A stretch of DNA of 64,000 nt. Origin: DASSSY01 sp035708205 (GTDB lineage: Bacteria > Bacteroidota > Bacteroidia > Chitinophagales > Chitinophagaceae). Shown one piece after another: positions 41,146-49,705 of this stretch. Position numbers and translations under genes: made by a program. How positions within the stretch are numbered: the first letter of the stretch is position 1; each line of letters begins with the position of its first letter. The notes beneath the pieces are model-generated. The model saw only the letters and a program-made list of their open reading frames with translations. It ran no database searches and had not been told where the DNA came from. The stretch is taken from contig DASSSY010000007.1 in assembly GCA_035708205.1 (NCBI GenBank), positions 297,024 through 361,023 of the forward strand. Direction: 5' to 3'.

Positions 41146-42168
41146 ATGATTGTACGCAGCAAAGCGCCTTTAAGGATCGGGCTGGCCGGTGGCGGCACGG
41201 ATGTCAGCCCTTATTGTGACCTGTATGGCGGCGCCATCTTAAATGCCACCATTTCGCTTTACGCGCACGCCACCATCATTCCGCTACGGGACAATAAAAT
41301 CATTATTGAAGCCGCCGACCGGCGGGAAATCCAGGAATTCCCGCTACAAGCAGTATTACCTATTGACGGCCGGCTGGACCTGGCCAAAGGCATTTATAAT
41401 CATTTAGTCGAACATCACGGCGCCATGCCTTCGGGGTTCCACCTGACCACTTCGGTTGACGCCCCGGCAGGTTCCGGGCTGGGCACCTCTTCCACTTTGG
41501 TCGTGGCTATTTTAGGCGCCTTTTCGGAATGGCTGAAGCTGCCCTTGGGCGACTATGACACCGCCCACCTGGCCTACCGGGTTGAACGGGAAGACCTGAA
41601 TATGGCCGGTGGCCGGCAGGACCAGTACGCCGCGACCTTCGGCGGGGTCAATTACATGGAATTCTACGAAAACGATAAGGTCATTGTCAATCCCCTGCGC
41701 ATCCGCCCCGAATACCTGCACGAATTGGCCAATAACCTGCTCCTGTTCTATACCGCTACCCAGCGTAATTCGGCTACCATTATCGAAGCGCAGAGCAAAA
41801 ACGTCAGCGACAAAAAGCAAAGCTCTATTGAGGCCATGCACCAGCTTAAAAAGCAGGCCAATATGATGAAGGAATCCCTATTGAAAGGCGATATAGACGA
41901 TATCGGCCGGATCCTGGATTTCGGCTTCCAGTACAAAAAGCAAATGGCCGGCGGCATCAGCAACCCGGATATTGATGCCATTTACCAGGCCGCTTTGGCA
42001 GCGGGCGCCACCGGCGGCAAGATCAGCGGCGCGGGGGGCGGTGGCTTCATGACCTTTTATTGCCCGGCCAATACCCGCTTTGCCGTTATGGAAGCCCTGG
42101 AGCATTTCAAAGGCAGGGTACATCCCTACCAGTTTACCGAGCATGGACTGTTTACCTGGAAGATGTAA
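41146..42168 (+). CDS. GHMP kinase, heptose-7-phosphate kinase-like
   Basis: 340 residues. The N-terminal APLRIGLAGGGTDVSPYCD, GHMP motif APAGSGLGTSSTLVVA and the C-terminal GGKISGAGGGGFMTFYCP (motif 3) are complete. They resemble D-glycero-D-manno-heptose 7-phosphate kinase (HddA) of surface polysaccharide pathways, and also fucose kinases; the exact substrate is unsure. Phosphorylates a sugar with ATP. 83 bp after parB on the same strand, but no link to segregation. Confidence 0.85.
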   Translation: MIVRSKAPLRIGLAGGGTDVSPYCDLYGGAILNATISLYAHATIIPLRDNKIIIEAADRREIQEFPLQAVLPIDGRLDLAKGIYNHLVEHHGAMPSGFHLTTSVDAPAGSGLGTSSTLVVAILGAFSEWLKLPLGDYDTAHLAYRVEREDLNMAGGRQDQYAATFGGVNYMEFYENDKVIVNPLRIRPEYLHELANNLLLFYTATQRNSATIIEAQSKNVSDKKQSSIEAMHQLKKQANMMKESLLKGDIDDIGRILDFGFQYKKQMAGGISNPDIDAIYQAALAAGATGGKISGAGGGGFMTFYCPANTRFAVMEALEHFKGRVHPYQFTEHGLFTWKM

Positions 42169-42475
42169 AGTTCCTGACGGTCACATTTGAAATTCCGGAA
42201 GGTTGAGCGCGCTGATTTGAGTAAGGACTTTCTTTCTGGCGATACGATGTCGCAAACGGTATAAGTTATGATTTTGGCGATTGCCTGCAGGATACCAGGC
42301 TTTCGGGGATTGGGGCCAGTGAGCCATAGTCTGCGTTTTCTGTAAATTGATTTGCCCGGGTTGCTATCAAAGTCCAGCCGGTAACGCCCGTGGATCCGGC
42401 ATTTTTATGGCTTCGTATTTTCATATCCGTCAACATCCGTATTTGATATATTTTTATCAACCAATCGTTATAATA
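42169..42475. other. intergenic region without a recognised gene
   Basis: 307 bp between the kinase and the haem lipoprotein. No frame with family resemblance. It marks the change from GC-richer core to an AT-richer accessory patch. Confidence 0.5.
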
Positions 42476-42505
42476 TTTGTAAATATGAAAAAATGCGTAT
42501 ATTTG
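42476..42505 (+). promoter_or_regulatory. promoter of the haem lipoprotein gene
   Basis: TTTG at 42476-42479 and TATATTTG at 42498-42505, 18-nt spacer, match the Bacteroidota -33/-7 consensus well. The ATG is 23 bp downstream. Confidence 0.65.
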
Positions 42506-42528
42506 GGAGTTGTGAAAAAACACAGGAC

Positions 42529-43026
42529 ATGAAACAGATTGTTTTTGTATTACTGATAACAACACTTTTTGCCTGCAACAATCAACAGGCAGATAAGGAG
42601 CAAAGGCTACAATTCGAAATTGACAGTTTACAATCCAAATTAAATAACGGTTATAAGCCGGGCTTTGGCGAATTTATGAGCGGTATCCAAGTACATCACG
42701 AAAAACTATGGTTTGCGGGAATTAACCAAAATTGGGCGCTGGCTAACTTTGAAATTAACGAAATCAAAGAAAGCCTGGACGATATTAAAAAGTATTGCAC
42801 TGACCGGCCAGAAGCCAAATCTATTGATATGATTGACGGGCCTTTGGAAAATGTCAGCAATGCTATTCGGAAGAAAAATGAAGCGGATTTCAAAAGTAAC
42901 TACATCATTCTGACAAACACCTGCAATAGTTGCCATCAGGCCACTCAACACGGATTTAATGTAATTACCATTCCAACAACTCCACCATTCAGCAACCAGA
43001 TTTTCAAACTGGAAGATGAAAGATAA
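42529..43026 (+). CDS. lipoprotein with a single c-type haem motif
   Basis: 165 residues, started at ATG 42529 because MKQIVFVLLITTLFAC forms a lipoprotein signal with Cys16; a longer in-frame start breaks it. The C-terminal part has NTCNSCHQATQHGF, a CxxCH haem-attachment motif, followed by ITIPTTPPFSNQ, which is often seen in small cytochrome-like lipoproteins. The middle region (70-130) is helical. It is likely a periplasm-facing electron carrier. It stands alone. Confidence 0.75.
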   Translation: MKQIVFVLLITTLFACNNQQADKEQRLQFEIDSLQSKLNNGYKPGFGEFMSGIQVHHEKLWFAGINQNWALANFEINEIKESLDDIKKYCTDRPEAKSIDMIDGPLENVSNAIRKKNEADFKSNYIILTNTCNSCHQATQHGFNVITIPTTPPFSNQIFKLEDER

Positions 43027-43238
43027 ACTTTATATACAATTCACCCACCATAATCCCTGGCTGTTGGGTTTATTTTTCTTTCCGAAGGCTTGTAGTCCGG
43101 CCGACATTATAAATTGAGCGTGGCCTTAACAATGAACTTTTAATATCTTTATTTTCCCAGCGGGCGTTTTCCAAATTCCACACAAATGCCCAACCGCTAC
43201 GGGCCATGTTAGCACACACCCACATAACGACTTAACCA

Positions 43239-43655
43239 ATGAACAGAAGTAATCCGAAACCCAAAAACGTTGATGAATACATATCGCGTTGTCCGACTGG
43301 CGTGCAGCCCATTTTGAAAAAACTCAGGACGACAATCAAAAAAGCCGCACCGAAAGCAGACGAACGAATAAGCTACGGTATGCCGTTCTATGAATATGGT
43401 GGCAAAGGCTATGACGGGCGACTTATGTATTTCGCCGTTTTCAAAAAACACATCAGTTTATTCATTACACCCCGACACAGCGAATCCGTTCCGGCTGAAT
43501 TACAAGAATATCACGTTTCAAAAGCTACATATCAATTTCCGCTAGACAAACCCTTTCCTTATACGCTCATTGAAAAAACGGTTAAGATGATGGTGCAGGC
43601 AAGAGATGTTCAGGCTGGCAAAGGAAAGGAAAATGAAAAAGATTTTGTAGGCTAA
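43239..43655 (+). CDS. DUF1801 domain protein (YdhG/iron-chaperone-like)
   Basis: 138 residues. DUF1801 features: KNVDEYISRCPTGVQPILKKLR, APKADERISYGMPFYEY, RLMYFAVFKKHISLF, then the Pro-rich LPLDKPFPYTLIEK-type ending. Members include a Bacillus frataxin-like iron chaperone, but most are uncharacterised. It stands alone in the accessory patch; the 212 bp before it contain no gene. Confidence 0.8.
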   Translation: MNRSNPKPKNVDEYISRCPTGVQPILKKLRTTIKKAAPKADERISYGMPFYEYGGKGYDGRLMYFAVFKKHISLFITPRHSESVPAELQEYHVSKATYQFPLDKPFPYTLIEKTVKMMVQARDVQAGKGKENEKDFVG

Positions 43656-43845
43656 TTAAAATGGAACGACCAGGAAGAAATACCGACCCTGCAACAAGGA
43701 CTGTGCCCGGCGGCGTTTTGCTATTTGTATGATTTTTTTGCTAAATTTGAAGTGCCGGCTTCATATCCAGGTTTGGTAAAATTCCCGCCGGACACCCGGC
43801 GTACCTTAGCGGTAACGCTGAAAAAACGAACAAATACCATTAATA

Positions 43846-44415
43846 ATGGTAACAACCATAAGTAAATGTATCGCTCACCAGGGTGGAACAATTTATGAAA
43901 TAGTAGAAAATTGTAAAGCAGCCCTTCAATCCGGCGGGATTTTTCAATGGACAGACCATTATCCTACGCTCCAAATTATTCAAAATGACATTGAATCGGG
44001 ACATCTTTATCAGATTCAGTCTGGCAAAGACATCTTGGGCATCATCAATATAAGCGCCATCCAGGAGGAAGAGTACAAAAATATTAACTGGTCATATCCT
44101 GTCGACACCAGCCTGGTGATCCATAGGCTGGCCATTGACCCTAAACACCAGGGGCAAGGCTTTGCTCAAAAGCTGATGACTTTTGCAGAAAACTATGGGA
44201 AGCAAAGGGGCTTTCATTCCATCCGGTTAGATGCGTATAGCCAAAACACAAGAGTTTTGAGGTTTTATGACAAAAGGGCATATGCTAAAAGAGGGGAAAT
44301 TTACTTTCCCGGAAGGGACTTGCCGTTTTATTGCTACGAGAAACAACTTGTAAAAAATGAAAATAGGAATTGCACAATTAAAACCCCTAAAAGGAAATAT
44401 TTCAGCAAATATTGA
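43846..44415 (+). CDS. GNAT-family acetyltransferase
   Basis: 189 residues. The acetyl-CoA loop is LAIDPKHQGQGFAQKLM (Q/RxxGxG/A form), followed by the C-terminal SIRLDAYSQNTRVLRFYDKRAY. Transfers acetyl from acetyl-CoA to an unknown amine. Its C-terminal 20 codons overlap the start of a nitrilase-like frame at 44357, suggesting a broken downstream gene in a former operon. Confidence 0.8.
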   Translation: MVTTISKCIAHQGGTIYEIVENCKAALQSGGIFQWTDHYPTLQIIQNDIESGHLYQIQSGKDILGIINISAIQEEEYKNINWSYPVDTSLVIHRLAIDPKHQGQGFAQKLMTFAENYGKQRGFHSIRLDAYSQNTRVLRFYDKRAYAKRGEIYFPGRDLPFYCYEKQLVKNENRNCTIKTPKRKYFSKY

Positions 44416-44422
44416 ATTGAAG
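44357..44422 (+). pseudogene. stub of a nitrilase-family gene
   Basis: The frame at 44357 begins MKIGIAQLKPLKGNISANIE, which matches the first residues of carbon-nitrogen hydrolases, then runs into unrelated sequence (KNLKTPYNKK) and stops at 44563. Only about 22 codons of the family remain; the rest of the gene is lost. It overlaps the GNAT stop. Confidence 0.5.
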
Positions 44423-44519
44423 AATTTAAAAACGCCCTATAACAAAAAAATCGGCAACAGGCGGGATACCCTGCTCGTATCAGCGGAAGTGCAAAACTCA
44501 ACACGAACATCCTCTGATA

Positions 44520-44551
44520 AAAACAGCGCTGCCGTTTGGCAGCGCTGTTTT
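44520..44551. terminator. strong bidirectional terminator
   Basis: AAAACAGCGCTGCC (44520-44533) and GGCAGCGCTGTTTT (44538-44551) form a perfect 14-bp stem with a 4-nt loop. On the minus strand it is 19 bp past the glnN stop, so it serves both sides. Confidence 0.85.
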
Positions 44552-44570
44552 ACAAAGCAATAGATTATTA

Positions 44571-46766
44571 TTATCTCAAAAACAACATTTCGCGGTATTT
44601 CGGCATTGGCCATAAGGTATCATCCACAACAAGCTCCAGCTTATCCACATGGTAACGGATCTGGTCGAATTTTGATTTCACGTCATTACAGTAAGCCATA
44701 GCCCTCGCCCGATGATCTGTCATCTTATTGGCGATCTTCCTGGCCTCGATCATGCCTTCAACCGAATCATTAATCGCCTGAAGGTGGCCGGAAATCACTT
44801 CAATCAGGTTTAACTGGGCCTTATAAGCTGCCGTTTTTAAACCGATCTCTTTTAAGCCGCGAACATTCTCGATCAATGAATTTTGATATTTAATAGCCGC
44901 GGGAAGAATATGGTTAGTGGCCATATAGCCTAAAATTCTCGCCTCGATCTGCACTTTTTTTACATAATCTTCCAGAACGATCTCATGCCTTGCGGCAAGC
45001 TCTCTCCTCGTATAGATGCCCAATTCTTCAAACATCTTAACGGTGTCTTCTTCCCCCAGGACATCCAAAGCTTCGGGCGTGGTCTTATTATTTTTCAAGC
45101 CTCGTTTGGCGGCTTCCTTCTCCCATTTGTCACTATAGTTGTCCCCTTCGAACAAGATATTTTTAGATTGCCTGATATAGTCGCGCAACACCTGTAAAAT
45201 GGCGATCTCTTTACGCATGCCGTCTTTGATCCGGGCGTCGACATCCTGCCTGAACCTGATCAGCGTGTTGGCCATAATAGAGTTCAGCGTGGACATCGGC
45301 GCGGCGCAATTCGCGGAAGAGCCCACGGCGCGGAATTCAAACTTATTTCCCGTAAAGGCAAAGGGGCTGGTCCGGTTGCGGTCGGTATTGTCCAGCATCA
45401 GCTCCGGGATATGCTTGTGCAGGTCCAGCTTCAGGATCACCTCATCCTGCTCGTCAAATTTTCCTTTCACCCGTTCCTCGATGGTATCCAGAACATCCGT
45501 CAGGTACTTGCCGATAAATACAGAAATAATCGCCGGCGGCGCCTCATTAGCGCCCAAACGGTAATCGTTGCCGGCCGATGCTATGGCTGCGCGCAGCAGA
45601 TCGGCATGGTCGTGAACGGCTTTGATGGTATTGACAAAGAAGGTCAGGAACAACAGGTTGGTCCTCGGGGTTTTTCCCGGCGCCAGCAGATTGATGCCGG
45701 TGTTGGTGCTTAAGCTCCAGTTATTATGCTTACCGCTGCCGTTCACGCCGGCAAAAGGCTTTTCATGAAAAAGAACTTTCAGCTTATGGCGCTTGGCGAT
45801 CTTGGTCATGATGTCCATCAGCAGGATATTATGGTCCGCGGCGATATTCACCTCTTCAAAGATCGGGGCGCACTCGAATTGCGCCGGCGCCACCTCGTTA
45901 TGCCGGGTTCTCAGGGGGATGCCCAGCTTATAGGCTTCCTGCTCAAAATCCTGCATAAAAGCGAAAAGACGTTCTGGAATGGAGGCGAAATAATGGTCTT
46001 CCAATTGCTGACCTTTCGCAGGCGTGTGCCCCAACAGCGTCCGGCCGCACATCACAAGGTCGGGGCGGGCGTTGGCCAGGGACTCGTCAATCAGGAAATA
46101 TTCCTGTTCCCAGCCCAGGGTTACGGTAACCTTGTTGATGTTTTTATCAAAATAATTGCAAACGTCCACCGCCGCTTTATTCAATACGTCGATCGACTTC
46201 AATAAGGGGCCCTTGTAATCCAAAGATTCGCCATTATAGGCAATAAAAATAGTAGGGATACAAAGTGTCTTTCCCTGCGCGCATTCCATGATAAATGCCG
46301 GCGAAGACGGGTCCCAGGCCGTATAGCCCCGCGCCTCAAAAGTAGCGCGGATACCGCCGTTCGGAAAGCTTGAAGCATCGGGCTCCTGCTGTATCAGGGT
46401 GCTGCCGTCAAAAGTTTCCAGGGGCGTGCCATCCGCTTTTAAAGTAAAAAAGGAATCATGCTTTTCCGCCGTGGTACCGGTTAAAGGCTGAAACCAATGG
46501 GAATAATGGGTTGCGCCCCGTTCTTCCGCCCAGGTTTTCATGCCCGCGGCGACCTGGTCAGCCACCTTACGGTCAATTTTCTCACCGGACTTAATGGAAT
46601 TCATCAGGCTTTTGTAGGCCTCGTCGCTCAGGTATTGACGCAAAACCGCGCCCGTGAACACATGAGAGGCAAAGAAACCGGTAATTTTCTTACCATTGTA
46701 GCTGTTGACCTTTAATGCCGTGTGCTTGTCAACATGTTCGATTGTTTCAAAACGGTAGGTGGACAT
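44571..46766 (-). CDS. glnN: type III glutamine synthetase
   Basis: Makes Gln from Glu, NH3 and ATP. 731 residues, typical of GSIII (about 700-730) rather than GSI (about 470). Started at ATG 46766 (MSTYRFETIEHV); the earlier Met adds 10 residues of no family character. Features: GWEQEYFLIDESL, FEFRAVGSSANCAAPM (glutamate-binding), GVNGSGKHNNWSLSTNTG (family signature) and KHIPELMLDNTDRNRTSPFAF. Found throughout Bacteroidota, hexameric-dodecameric in the cytoplasm. Monocistronic, with a strong terminator. Confidence 0.95.
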   Translation of the reverse strand: MSTYRFETIEHVDKHTALKVNSYNGKKITGFFASHVFTGAVLRQYLSDEAYKSLMNSIKSGEKIDRKVADQVAAGMKTWAEERGATHYSHWFQPLTGTTAEKHDSFFTLKADGTPLETFDGSTLIQQEPDASSFPNGGIRATFEARGYTAWDPSSPAFIMECAQGKTLCIPTIFIAYNGESLDYKGPLLKSIDVLNKAAVDVCNYFDKNINKVTVTLGWEQEYFLIDESLANARPDLVMCGRTLLGHTPAKGQQLEDHYFASIPERLFAFMQDFEQEAYKLGIPLRTRHNEVAPAQFECAPIFEEVNIAADHNILLMDIMTKIAKRHKLKVLFHEKPFAGVNGSGKHNNWSLSTNTGINLLAPGKTPRTNLLFLTFFVNTIKAVHDHADLLRAAIASAGNDYRLGANEAPPAIISVFIGKYLTDVLDTIEERVKGKFDEQDEVILKLDLHKHIPELMLDNTDRNRTSPFAFTGNKFEFRAVGSSANCAAPMSTLNSIMANTLIRFRQDVDARIKDGMRKEIAILQVLRDYIRQSKNILFEGDNYSDKWEKEAAKRGLKNNKTTPEALDVLGEEDTVKMFEELGIYTRRELAARHEIVLEDYVKKVQIEARILGYMATNHILPAAIKYQNSLIENVRGLKEIGLKTAAYKAQLNLIEVISGHLQAINDSVEGMIEARKIANKMTDHRARAMAYCNDVKSKFDQIRYHVDKLELVVDDTLWPMPKYREMLFLR

Positions 46767-46985
46767 AATTTTGAAGGCTGATCGTTTTACAAACACAGAA
46801 CAATATTTTTTAATGTTGTGTTTTTTGAAATCAACGCAGCAAAATTGATATATTTTCCTGAAATTTCATAATATTATAAAAATATTTTTCCATTTTGGGC
46901 CATGCCGGCCATAATTTTACGAAAAACAGGGCCGGATTTAGTGGTCAATAGCAAAGAATTATACAACTTTGTAAAAATTAGCCTC

Positions 46986-47480
46986 ATGGCCAGGATAACC
47001 CTTGACATCAAAAGCATAGAAAATGATTTTTTTGAAGGGCAAAGCCTTTTGGCCTTGTCCGCGCCGGGCCTTCCCGATTACCGGCTTTGCTGGATGCTCA
47101 ATCATTATCTTGACTTTTATTTTCTGCGCCAACCGGAAATGGACATTCCCATAACGCCGGGAACCAAGGCCAGGGCAGCCCCGGCAGATGATCTATTTGC
47201 CGGCATTACCGAATCTCAGAACAGGGAAGAATTTTATTTTCCGGTTTATCAGCATACCATCCCCGGTACGGACTCCTCGATATTCCTTTACGGCAACAAA
47301 TGCGTCCACCAGGTTTTAATCACGGAAATGCCCGAAGCCGATTTTTTCATCCTATACCCCGGGAGCAGCCTTCATGAACATTGCCAAAGGCTGGCACACT
47401 GCCGGAAGCTTAAAAACATTACCTGGATGAAAAAAATCCCGGTCGGCAATTTAAAATCCAGGGCTGCTTTTATTCTCTAA
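46986..47480 (+). CDS. IPExxxVDY family protein
   Basis: 164 residues from ATG 46986 (MARITLDIKSIENDFFEGQSLLAL). The conserved DYRLCWMLNHYLDF is characteristic; the family is widespread in Bacteroidota and has no known function. The title motif is less clear here (ITEMPEADFFILYPGS). An in-frame Met 84 bp upstream is possible but gives a non-conserved extension. It is divergent from glnN and 73 bp before icd. Confidence 0.75.
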   Translation: MARITLDIKSIENDFFEGQSLLALSAPGLPDYRLCWMLNHYLDFYFLRQPEMDIPITPGTKARAAPADDLFAGITESQNREEFYFPVYQHTIPGTDSSIFLYGNKCVHQVLITEMPEADFFILYPGSSLHEHCQRLAHCRKLKNITWMKKIPVGNLKSRAAFIL

Positions 47481-47509
47481 TTGTTATCCGTTTCTTTTTA
47501 TTATTTTTG
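47481..47509 (+). promoter_or_regulatory. icd promoter
   Basis: TTG at 47481-47483 and TATTTTTG at 47502-47509 (18-nt spacer) match the consensus. It begins right after the stop of the IPExxxVDY gene and lies 44 bp before the icd ATG. Confidence 0.55.
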
Positions 47510-47553
47510 CCGGGTTTCGAATTCATTTTTGTATCAAAAAGCATTATTAGAAA

Positions 47554-48792
47554 ATGGCCAATAAAATTAAAGTTGCCCAACCGGTCGTAGAGCTGGACGG
47601 CGATGAAATGACCAGGATCATTTGGAAATTTATTAAAGACAAGCTTATTCTACCCTACCTGGATGTAGACATCAAATATTATGACCTGGGCATTGAAAGC
47701 CGCGACGCCTCCGACGACCAGGTTACCATAGATGCCGCCAACGCCGTTAAAAAATACGGCGTTGGCATCAAATGCGCCACCATCACCCCGGATGAGGCGC
47801 GCGTGAAAGAGTTCGGGCTGAAAAAGATGTGGCGTTCACCCAACGGGACCATCCGGAACATCCTGGACGGCACCGTATTTCGCGAACCGATTGTCATTAA
47901 AAATATCCCGCGCTTAGTGCCCAACTGGACGGCGCCCATCTGTATCGGCCGTCATGCTTTCGGCGACCAGTACCGCGCTACGGATTTCGTGACCAAAGGA
48001 AAAGGTAAGCTCACCATTAAATTTGAAGGCGAAGACGGCAGCACTGAAGAATTTGAAGTGCATAACTTCAATGGCGACGGCGTAGCTTTGGCCATGTACA
48101 ATACCGATGAAAGTATCCGGGGCTTCGCCCATGCCTGCTTTAACCAAGCGCTGCTAAAAGGCTGGCCGCTGTATTTATCAACCAAAAACACCATCCTGAA
48201 AAAATACGATGGCCGGTTCAAAGATATTTTTGCCGAGATTTATGAAAATGAATTTAAAGCGAAATTTGAGGCCGCCGGCATTACCTATGAACACCGCCTG
48301 ATCGACGATATGGTGGCCTCCGCCCTGAAATGGCACGGCAATTTTGTCTGGGCCTGCAAGAACTATGACGGCGATGTACAAAGCGACACCGTGGCCCAGG
48401 GCTTCGGCTCATTAGGCCTGATGACCTCCACTTTGGTAACGCCTGACGGGCAGACCATGGAAGCCGAGGCCGCGCATGGCACGGTTACCCGCCACTATCG
48501 TCAGCACCAGCAAGGCAAGCCTACCTCTACCAACCCCATCGCTTCTATCTTTGCCTGGACCCGCGGCCTGGCCTTCAGGGGTAAGCTGGACAACAACCAT
48601 GAGCTGATCGATTTTTGTCATGCTTTGGAAACGGTTTGTGTCGAAACCGTGGAAAGCGGCAAGATGACAAAGGACCTGGCGGTTTGCATCCACGGCAACA
48701 ATGTTCAGCCCGGCGATTATCTCAACACCGAAGAATTCCTGGACGCCTTGGACCGGAATCTGCAGGAAAAGCTTCAGGCCGTTAGCCTTTAA
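47554..48792 (+). CDS. icd: NADP-dependent isocitrate dehydrogenase, eukaryote-like
   Basis: Oxidises isocitrate to 2-oxoglutarate with NADP. 412 residues, the length of eukaryotic cytosolic IDH rather than E. coli-type Icd. It contains VVELDGDEMTRIIWKFIKD, SPNGTIRNILDGTVFREPI (substrate-binding Ser/Asn/Arg), and the signature SLGLMTSTLVTPDG followed by AEAAHGTVTRHYRQH (NADP region). Complete. It has its own promoter and a strong terminator. Confidence 0.95.
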   Translation: MANKIKVAQPVVELDGDEMTRIIWKFIKDKLILPYLDVDIKYYDLGIESRDASDDQVTIDAANAVKKYGVGIKCATITPDEARVKEFGLKKMWRSPNGTIRNILDGTVFREPIVIKNIPRLVPNWTAPICIGRHAFGDQYRATDFVTKGKGKLTIKFEGEDGSTEEFEVHNFNGDGVALAMYNTDESIRGFAHACFNQALLKGWPLYLSTKNTILKKYDGRFKDIFAEIYENEFKAKFEAAGITYEHRLIDDMVASALKWHGNFVWACKNYDGDVQSDTVAQGFGSLGLMTSTLVTPDGQTMEAEAAHGTVTRHYRQHQQGKPTSTNPIASIFAWTRGLAFRGKLDNNHELIDFCHALETVCVETVESGKMTKDLAVCIHGNNVQPGDYLNTEEFLDALDRNLQEKLQAVSL

Positions 48793-48813
48793 CTTGTACT
48801 GATAATATTTCTT

Positions 48814-48848
48814 AAACCGGCCGGAAGATTTACCGGCCGGTTTTTGCT
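48814..48848 (+). terminator. terminator after icd
   Basis: AAACCGGCCGG (48814-48824) and CCGGCCGGTTT (48833-48843) form an 11-bp stem with an 8-nt loop, followed by TTTTTGC. Confidence 0.85.
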
Positions 48849-48983
48849 TCCCTGTTCCCTCCCCTGACGCTATCCGGACGATAGCCGGCTGAAAGGCTGT
48901 CCTGGAAGCCGGAGGCCCCAGCGGCATTGCTTTGCTGAGAAGCGTTGACGGGATTATTGCTGTTTGTATTGGCCGCCGGTGTT

Positions 48984-49460
48984 TTATATTTTATTCCATT
49001 CCCAGATGCCGTATTTCAGGTCGTTGGTCAACTGGAAGCCGCAGAGCTTCAATGTCAACAAAATATTCCCCCTGTGATGCGCTTCGTGATGTATAAAATA
49101 GCCCAATAACGGCACAAGCCCGCGCTTATTGCCTTTAACCGTTCCGTTGTTTTCAATGCCTTTTTTCAGCACTTCCGCAACCAGGTTGGCGGAAATGGTA
49201 TGACACTCTTTTAGCATGTCAATAGTTTTGGGATCTTCCGCTTTTATGCTGGTCAGGTCCTTTACCAGCTCTTTATCTATTTTTTCAAGCTTCCAAAAGC
49301 GAACATTGTACATATGCGCCAGCTGATGACCAACATTCCCGCCACCCCGTTTCGACGTGGACAGCGTCAATGCTTCTTCTGTCAGGCTATCCAATAATTT
49401 CAGGTTAGTCCGGTGATTCATCCACCAGGTCTCTAAGATCTGTTGCTCAATTGCGGTCAT
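48984..49460 (-). CDS. DinB/YfiT-family metalloenzyme-like protein
   Basis: 158 residues with the four-helix DinB fold pattern: GHQLAHMYNVRFWKLEK carries the first His (about residue 47) and IHHEAHHRGNILLTL the H-x3-H pair of the metal site. Members include thiol S-transferases that use bacillithiol or mycothiol. Substrate unknown. Its start overlaps the stop of the truncated reductase by 4 bp, suggesting coupling. 170 bp from the icd terminator. Confidence 0.85.
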   Translation of the reverse strand: MTAIEQQILETWWMNHRTNLKLLDSLTEEALTLSTSKRGGGNVGHQLAHMYNVRFWKLEKIDKELVKDLTSIKAEDPKTIDMLKECHTISANLVAEVLKKGIENNGTVKGNKRGLVPLLGYFIHHEAHHRGNILLTLKLCGFQLTNDLKYGIWEWNKI

Positions 49461-49705
49461 ATAGCTTCTTTCATTAAAATTATTGCAAAATCATTCATTG
49501 ATTTTTCTTCCGAAGGTTTTTCTAAAAGCGTCCGCCAGAATTCCATAAGCTGATACGTTGTCCGGCCGTATAGAATGACATCTCCCTGGCCTAACAATTC
49601 CACATAATGCCGATGTATTTCTTCATCAGGCAGCCCTGCCGTATGGTCGCAAAACCCGCTTCTTGCCTGTAGTTCTATTTCAGTATTCGGCTTAATAAAT
49701 CCCAA
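49457..49705 (-). pseudogene. truncated DHFR/RibD-C-like reductase
   Basis: 82 residues. The core SGFCDHTAGLPDEEIHRHYVELLG then VILYGRTTYQLMEFW is typical of stand-alone RibD-C/dihydrofolate reductase-like proteins, but the N-terminal Rossmann strand (normally ending VSLDGF) is missing, replaced by IKPNTEIELQAR, and the C-terminal half is lost. The broken 5' end overlaps the last codons of the AT-rich gene at 49675 by 31 bp, so an insertion removed it. Probably non-functional. Confidence 0.65.

Noticed and set aside
42493..42528. Longer start for the haem lipoprotein
   Set aside because: It would bury the lipoprotein signal and it starts inside the -7 promoter element.
42266..42565. 99-codon minus-strand frame in the gap before the haem lipoprotein
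   Set aside because: Overlaps the lipoprotein promoter and start, with no family resemblance.
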